Shown here in pieces: positions 59,756 through 64,000 of a stretch of DNA of 64,000 nucleotides; the first letter of the stretch is position 1; each line of letters opens with the position of its first letter. The notes beneath the pieces were generated by a model. It was not told where the DNA came from and did no database searches. It was given only the letters and a program-made list of their open reading frames with translations. Position numbers and translations under genes: made by a program. This DNA comes from Acidimicrobiales bacterium (GTDB lineage: Bacteria; Actinomycetota; Acidimicrobiia; Acidimicrobiales; DATDAH01): positions 62,001 through 126,000 of the forward strand of contig JAEUJM010000001.1 in NCBI GenBank assembly GCA_016794585.1, read 5' to 3'.

Positions 59756-62011
59756 TCAGGCCGGCGTGACGGTGACGGGCACGCCGTTGAGGACGGCGTT
59801 GCCCGACAGCGGGTCGAGGGGGCCGTCGTCGGTGAGGACGTTGCAGTTCACCCCGGCGTGGGCGGCGGCGACGGCCATGTCGACGGCGGGGTCGTCGTGG
59901 CCCCAGCCGTGGGGGAGCGAGACGACGCCGGCGAGGATCTCGTCGGTCACCTCGACCGGCGCCACCACCTTGCCGACCCGGGACGCCACCTCGGCCGGGC
60001 CGCCGTCGGTGAGGCCCAGGCGGGCGGCGTCGTCGGGGTGCACCTGGAGGGTGCAGCGGTCCTTGCCCTTCACCAGCACCTCGACGTTGTGCATCCAAGA
60101 GTTGTTCGAGCGGACGTGGCGGCGCCCGATGAGGGTGAGGTGGCCGTTGGGGGCGGCGGCGTCGGCCAGCGCCTCGACGAGGCGGGGAAGGTCGGCGAGG
60201 AACTGGGCCGGGGCCAGCTCGACCTGGCCGCTCGGGGTCTTGAGCACCTCGGGGAGGCGGGGCTCGAGGGCGCCGAGGTCGAGGCCGTGGGGGTGGTCGA
60301 GCAGGGTCTGGAACGTGACCCCGTCGGGGTTGGCGCCGAACCCGTCGCCGTAGGCGCCCGTGCGGACCATGGCCTCGAGCACCCGCTCGGGCGTGTCCTC
60401 GGCGACCATCAGGTCGACCAGGTCTGCGACGGTCTTGCCCTCGGCGACGCCCCCCGGCTTGGTGGCCCGGCTGAGCACCCGGTCGAGCACGAGGCCGTCG
60501 ATGATGGCCGGGTCCGCGGTGGCGCCCATGCCGCTGAGCACGAGCGCGAGGCGGGCGAGGATGGTGTGCTCGGGCAGCTGCTCGGTGGGGTCGGGGGGCA
60601 GGACCGCGGGCGAGTAGTTGGCCACGTTGCGCACCGACAGGGTGCTGAAGGCCAGGTCGTAGTGGCTCTTCTCCAGCGCGTCGGGCGGCGGGAGGATCAC
60701 GTCGGCGTGGCGGGTGGTCTCGTTGCGGTAGGGGTCGATGCTCACCATGAAGTCGAGCGTCGCCAGCGCCGACTCGAGATGGGCGCTGTTGGGGGCCGAG
60801 CGGGCCGGGTTGCCGGCGAAGGTGATCAGGGCCCGGACCTGTCCGTCGCCAGGGGTCTCGATCTCGTCGGCGAGGGTGGCGATGGGGAACTCCGAGCGGA
60901 CCTCGGGGTGGCCCTTGACCCGGCTGGTGGAGCGCCCGGTGCTGAAGCCCCGGCCCTTGCCCGACCCCCGCGCGCTGGTGAGGGCCAGCGGGAACATCAT
61001 CCCGCCGACCCGGTCGAGGTTGCCGGTGAGCGCGGTGACGAGGTCCGACGCCCACGAGGCGACCGTGCCGAAGGCCACGGTGTTGGTCCCGATGCGGCCG
61101 TAGACCGCGGCGGACTCGGCGGCGGCGACCTCCCGGGTGAGGCGGCGGATGGTGTCGGCGTCGATGCCGGTGTGCTCGGCCACGGCCTCGGGGGATAACG
61201 GCTCGACGGCGTCACGCACCGCGTCGATGCCGTTGAACACCGACGGGTCGAGCTCGGCCGAGACGAGGTCCTCGGCGAAGAGCACGTGGACCATGGCCAG
61301 CAGCAGGTGGCCGTCGGCCCCCGGGCGGATGGGCACGTGCTCGTCGGCGTTCTTGGCGGTCTTGGTCAGGCGGGGGTCGACCACCACGACCTTGCCGCCC
61401 CGCGCCCGGATGGCCTCGAGCCGGCCAGGGAAGTCGGGTGCGGTGCACAGACTGCCGTTCGACTCGTAGGGGTTGGCGCCCAGCATGAGCAGGTAGCCGG
61501 TGCGGTCGAGGTCGGGCACGGGGATGGCGTCGGGGCTGCCGTACATCGCCCCGCAGGAGACGTGACGCGGCATCTGGTCGACGGTGCTGGCCGAGTAGAG
61601 GTTGCGGCTGGCCAGCGAGGTGATGAGGGCCCGGGCGTAGATGCCGGCGCCGAGGTTGTGCACCGTCGGGTTGCCCAGGTACAGCGCCACGGCGTCCCGG
61701 CCGTGCTCCTCCATGATGGGCAGCAGGCGGCGCTCGATCTCGGCGAAGGCCTCGTCCCAGCTCACTTCTGTCCAGGTGGCGTCGGCGCCCTGCCCCGAGC
61801 GGACGAGCGGCCGGCGCACCCGGTCCGGGTCGGTGTGCAGCTGCTTCAGCGTCGACCCCTTGGGGCAGATGAACCCGCGGCTGAACACGTCGTCACGGTC
61901 ACCCCGGATGCGCACCACCTCGTCGCCCCTGGTGGTGATCTCCAGCCCGCACGTGGCCTCGCACAGCGGGCAGGTGCGGAAGTGCGTCTGGGTCTCGGCG
62001 GCGTCGGTCAC
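59756..62011 (-). CDS. Molybdopterin-dependent oxidoreductase (FdhA/nitrate reductase-like) catalytic subunit
   Basis: GTG 62011 follows GAGGGGG and gives 751 residues. CPLCEATCGLEI with the later FICPKG binds a 4Fe-4S cluster. Conserved segments follow: ALITSLASRNLYSASTVDQM, LLMLGANPYESNGSLC, GKVVVVDPRLTKTAKNADEH, IRPGADGHLLLAMVHVLF, and a C-terminal dinucleotide-binding part (SNNSWMHNVEVLVKGKDRCT, VSLPHGWGHDD). A candidate molybdenum ligand Cys is in HVSCGAMYG. No electron-transfer subunit is encoded nearby, and no Tat signal is seen, so it is a single cytoplasmic protein. Substrate uncertain. Confidence 0.92.
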   Translation of the reverse strand: MTDAAETQTHFRTCPLCEATCGLEITTRGDEVVRIRGDRDDVFSRGFICPKGSTLKQLHTDPDRVRRPLVRSGQGADATWTEVSWDEAFAEIERRLLPIMEEHGRDAVALYLGNPTVHNLGAGIYARALITSLASRNLYSASTVDQMPRHVSCGAMYGSPDAIPVPDLDRTGYLLMLGANPYESNGSLCTAPDFPGRLEAIRARGGKVVVVDPRLTKTAKNADEHVPIRPGADGHLLLAMVHVLFAEDLVSAELDPSVFNGIDAVRDAVEPLSPEAVAEHTGIDADTIRRLTREVAAAESAAVYGRIGTNTVAFGTVASWASDLVTALTGNLDRVGGMMFPLALTSARGSGKGRGFSTGRSTSRVKGHPEVRSEFPIATLADEIETPGDGQVRALITFAGNPARSAPNSAHLESALATLDFMVSIDPYRNETTRHADVILPPPDALEKSHYDLAFSTLSVRNVANYSPAVLPPDPTEQLPEHTILARLALVLSGMGATADPAIIDGLVLDRVLSRATKPGGVAEGKTVADLVDLMVAEDTPERVLEAMVRTGAYGDGFGANPDGVTFQTLLDHPHGLDLGALEPRLPEVLKTPSGQVELAPAQFLADLPRLVEALADAAAPNGHLTLIGRRHVRSNNSWMHNVEVLVKGKDRCTLQVHPDDAARLGLTDGGPAEVASRVGKVVAPVEVTDEILAGVVSLPHGWGHDDPAVDMAVAAAHAGVNCNVLTDDGPLDPLSGNAVLNGVPVTVTPA

Positions 62012-62072
62012 GAGTGGTCCCCCTCGGTGGCGTACCCCCGATCCTGCCACCCGCCGCCACGGCGGCGCCCGC

Positions 62073-64000
62073 TCAGCCCGGCGGCGTGCGGACCGCGCTC
62101 GGCCGGAACCGGGCGATCGCGTCGGTGCCGTCGCCCAGGGTGCCGAGGTACCCGAATCCCCAGCACCACACCCCGCCGTCCCGGGTCAGGCACGCGCCGC
62201 TGGTTCGGGTCGCGAGGCCGGTGGCGCCCGCGACCGGCTCGCCCGTGTCCGGATCGAGCACGAGTGTGGGGCGCCCGGTCGTCGCCGGGGGCAGGGTGCC
62301 GAGCTGGCCGTAGGCGTTCGACGCCGACCAGCACGCGACCTGCCCCGCAGTGAGCAGCGCGCAGGTGACGTCGCTGGAACGACTGATCGACTGGACACCA
62401 GTGAGGGGCCCCGCGCCCGATGGGCTGGGGACCACCGTAGGGGTGGAGCTGTCGAGAACGGAGCTCGTCCAGCACCGGGCCTCGCCGTTCGCCAGCGTGG
62501 CGCACCCGGCGTCGATCTGCGCCACGCCGGTGAGGGGGCCGACGCCGCTGACGTCGGGGAGAGGGGCGGGAAGCACGTGGTTGTTCCCCCAGCACCGGAC
62601 CTGCCCCGAGTCCAGCAGCGCACACGTGAGCGGGCCTCGCGCAGAGAGCTGCGTGATGCCGGTCAGCGGGGTGGTGCCGGTCTCGTCCAGGACGGCGACG
62701 GGAGTCGCTCTGTCGGTGGTGCCGCCGTCGCCCAGCTCGCCTCGGCTGTTCTCGCCCCAGCACCGGGCCTCACCACTGTCGAGCAGGGCGCAGGTTCGAT
62801 CCATCCCAGCCGACACCGCGACCACGTCCCCGAGCGTGGCGATCCCGCCGACGCCGACGACGGAGGCCGGGAGCTGCCGGCCGAGGGCGGTGCCGTCCCC
62901 GAGCTGTCGAGACTCGTTCGACCCCCAGCACCGCACCCCGCCGTCGTCCATCGCCGCGCAGGCGTGCTCGGCGCCGACGGACACGCTGTGGGCGCCAGAG
63001 AGTCCGTCGCTGTCCTCGCTGTCGCGGATCTCGACGGCGCTGCGGGCCACGACGGCATCGGGGTTGCCGAGCGCACCATGGCCCCAGCAGCGCAGCTGCC
63101 CGGAACCCGACGCACAGGCGAGGTACTCGTTCGCGTCGATCTGGCTGACCCCCGTGATGGCCGGCTGCGCAAGAGGGTCGACCACCAGGGTCGGTCGTGC
63201 GCGGGGTGTCTCCGTGCCGTCGCCGAGAAGCCCACCCGAACCGCCCCAGCACCGGGCCTGACCGTCGGTCAGCACGGCACAGGCCGAGTTGCGACTCACG
63301 GTGACCGCCACCACGTCATCCAGGACGCCTGCGCCCGTCTCGTCCAGCACGGGCTCCGGCCGGACGACGACGTCGCTGGTCGAGCCGGTGCCGAGCAGCC
63401 CATCGCCGTTGGTTCCCCAGCAGGACAAGGAGCCGTCGATCAGGAGCGCGCAGGTCTTCTCGCCGCCGGCGTGGACGCTGCGCACCCCGGTGAGCGGGCC
63501 GGTCCCGTCCCCGTTCGAGACGGTGACGGGCCGCGACCGGTCGGCCTGCGTGCCGTCTCCGAGCTCGCCGGCGCCGTTGCGCCCCCAGCACCGCACCTGC
63601 GTGGATGTGAGCACGGCGCAGGTGTGCTGATGGCCGGCGCTCACCTGCACCACGTCCTCGAGAACGCCGGGCCCGTTCGGCGCGAGCACCTCGCCGGGCC
63701 GGACCCGCTGGGTGGTCGTGCCGTCACCCGACTGTCCCCTGTTGTTCGCTCCCCAGCACGAGACCGTGCCGCCGTCCATCAATGTGCAGGCGTGGAAGAG
63801 CCCGACCGTGAGTGCTCGAGCTCCGGTGAGTGGACCCAGGCCGTCGGGATCGGAGACGGCAGCGGGTCTGGGGTGGTCGGTCGTCGTACCGTCGCCCAAC
63901 TCCCCGTCGCTGTTGCCGCCCCAGCAGTGCACCTCGCTCGATCGGAGAAGCGCACAGCTGACGTTTCCGCCGGTGCCGACCGTGGTGACCCCCGTCAGGG
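62073..64000 (-). CDS. RCC1-repeat secreted protein, N-terminus beyond the window
   Basis: The frame is open to the last base and reads LTGVTTVGTGGNVSCALLRS before SSEVHCWGGN, so the start lies outside. At least 642 residues are visible, holding about twelve RCC1 blades of the form CAVLTSTQVRCWGRNGAGEL, CALLDSGEARCWGENSRGEL, CALLDSGQVRCWGNNH. As in the protein at 51385-53592, each blade has a C-x9-C pair, absent from the RHS protein. Twelve or more blades suggest two propellers. A C-terminal LFRPSAVRTPPG end gives no anchor. Function unknown. Confidence 0.87.
   Translation of the reverse strand, partial: LTGVTTVGTGGNVSCALLRSSEVHCWGGNSDGELGDGTTTDHPRPAAVSDPDGLGPLTGARALTVGLFHACTLMDGGTVSCWGANNRGQSGDGTTTQRVRPGEVLAPNGPGVLEDVVQVSAGHQHTCAVLTSTQVRCWGRNGAGELGDGTQADRSRPVTVSNGDGTGPLTGVRSVHAGGEKTCALLIDGSLSCWGTNGDGLLGTGSTSDVVVRPEPVLDETGAGVLDDVVAVTVSRNSACAVLTDGQARCWGGSGGLLGDGTETPRARPTLVVDPLAQPAITGVSQIDANEYLACASGSGQLRCWGHGALGNPDAVVARSAVEIRDSEDSDGLSGAHSVSVGAEHACAAMDDGGVRCWGSNESRQLGDGTALGRQLPASVVGVGGIATLGDVVAVSAGMDRTCALLDSGEARCWGENSRGELGDGGTTDRATPVAVLDETGTTPLTGITQLSARGPLTCALLDSGQVRCWGNNHVLPAPLPDVSGVGPLTGVAQIDAGCATLANGEARCWTSSVLDSSTPTVVPSPSGAGPLTGVQSISRSSDVTCALLTAGQVACWSASNAYGQLGTLPPATTGRPTLVLDPDTGEPVAGATGLATRTSGACLTRDGGVWCWGFGYLGTLGDGTDAIARFRPSAVRTPPG

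Noticed and set aside
1-64000. CRISPR arrays, insertion sequences or prophage
   Set aside because: I saw no regularly spaced repeats, transposase motifs or phage structural genes in the window; the only recombination traces are the RHS relic and the linked histidine block.

Overview
The window is one stretch of a very GC-rich chromosome with dense, short-gapped genes and many GTG starts. Small divergent and convergent clusters and many N-terminal lipobox signals point to a monoderm, actinobacterial host. An F420-type DDN-family protein, a luciferase-like flavin enzyme, a FadD19-like acyl-CoA synthetase and several enoyl-CoA hydratases fit an actinobacterium; I infer an Acidimicrobiia-like lineage, but the sequence alone does not prove it.

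Layout. 1-483 is the tail of a GH1 glycosidase. 786-1346 encodes a small lipoprotein. 1420-8040 encodes a 2,206-residue secreted RHS/YD-repeat polymorphic toxin with an RCC1 propeller at its front and a lower-GC, unrelated-looking tip. A membrane-anchored candidate immunity protein (8108-8590) and a decayed fragment of another RHS gene (8879-8947) follow it. 9032-10565 is a sterol desaturase-family enzyme with a TetR regulator. 10585-15311 holds an esterase, a PQQ-type propeller lipoprotein and a two-component system; 15433-18445 holds a P450 and a carotenoid oxygenase. 18449-20937 is a TetR/MFS exporter pair. 20967-25473 holds a class-3 lipase-like protein, a PhyH dioxygenase, a DUF445 protein and a DUF1269 protein.

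25499-29708 is a histidine block: hisE, tRNA-His, hisS, hisZ, hisG. The tRNA lacks the usual G-1:C73 pair and instead has G1:U72 and A73. HisRS carries the divergent motif 2 known from Alphaproteobacteria, and HisG also looks alphaproteobacterial. This looks like a transplanted, self-consistent histidylation module linked to histidine synthesis and is the most striking feature of the window.

29754-42477 covers stress proteins, a secreted FG-GAP/LAS-peptidase-like protein and an acyl-CoA/aldehyde catabolic region (OYE, FadD, ALDH, DDN protein, enoyl-CoA hydratases, DECR-type SDR, LLM oxidoreductase). 42506-50489 holds a lipoprotein, a membrane protein with an embedded spermidine-synthase-like domain, an SRPBCC protein, another hydratase, a serine hydrolase, an M15-like peptidase and a Vgb-like/RTX protein. 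50550-64000 is rich in envelope and secreted proteins: YceI, two Cys-rich RCC1 proteins, an SGNH-Fn3-SLH protein and an M23 peptidase. It also holds an orphan D12 DNA methylase, a frameshifted aminoglycoside-phosphotransferase-like gene, a CMD-family protein and a molybdopterin oxidoreductase.

Regulatory logic visible in the DNA includes a 16-bp inverted repeat that occurs upstream of both the two-component operon/P450 and the PQQ-lipoprotein/esterase operon, and palindromes next to each TetR-linked enzyme or transporter gene.
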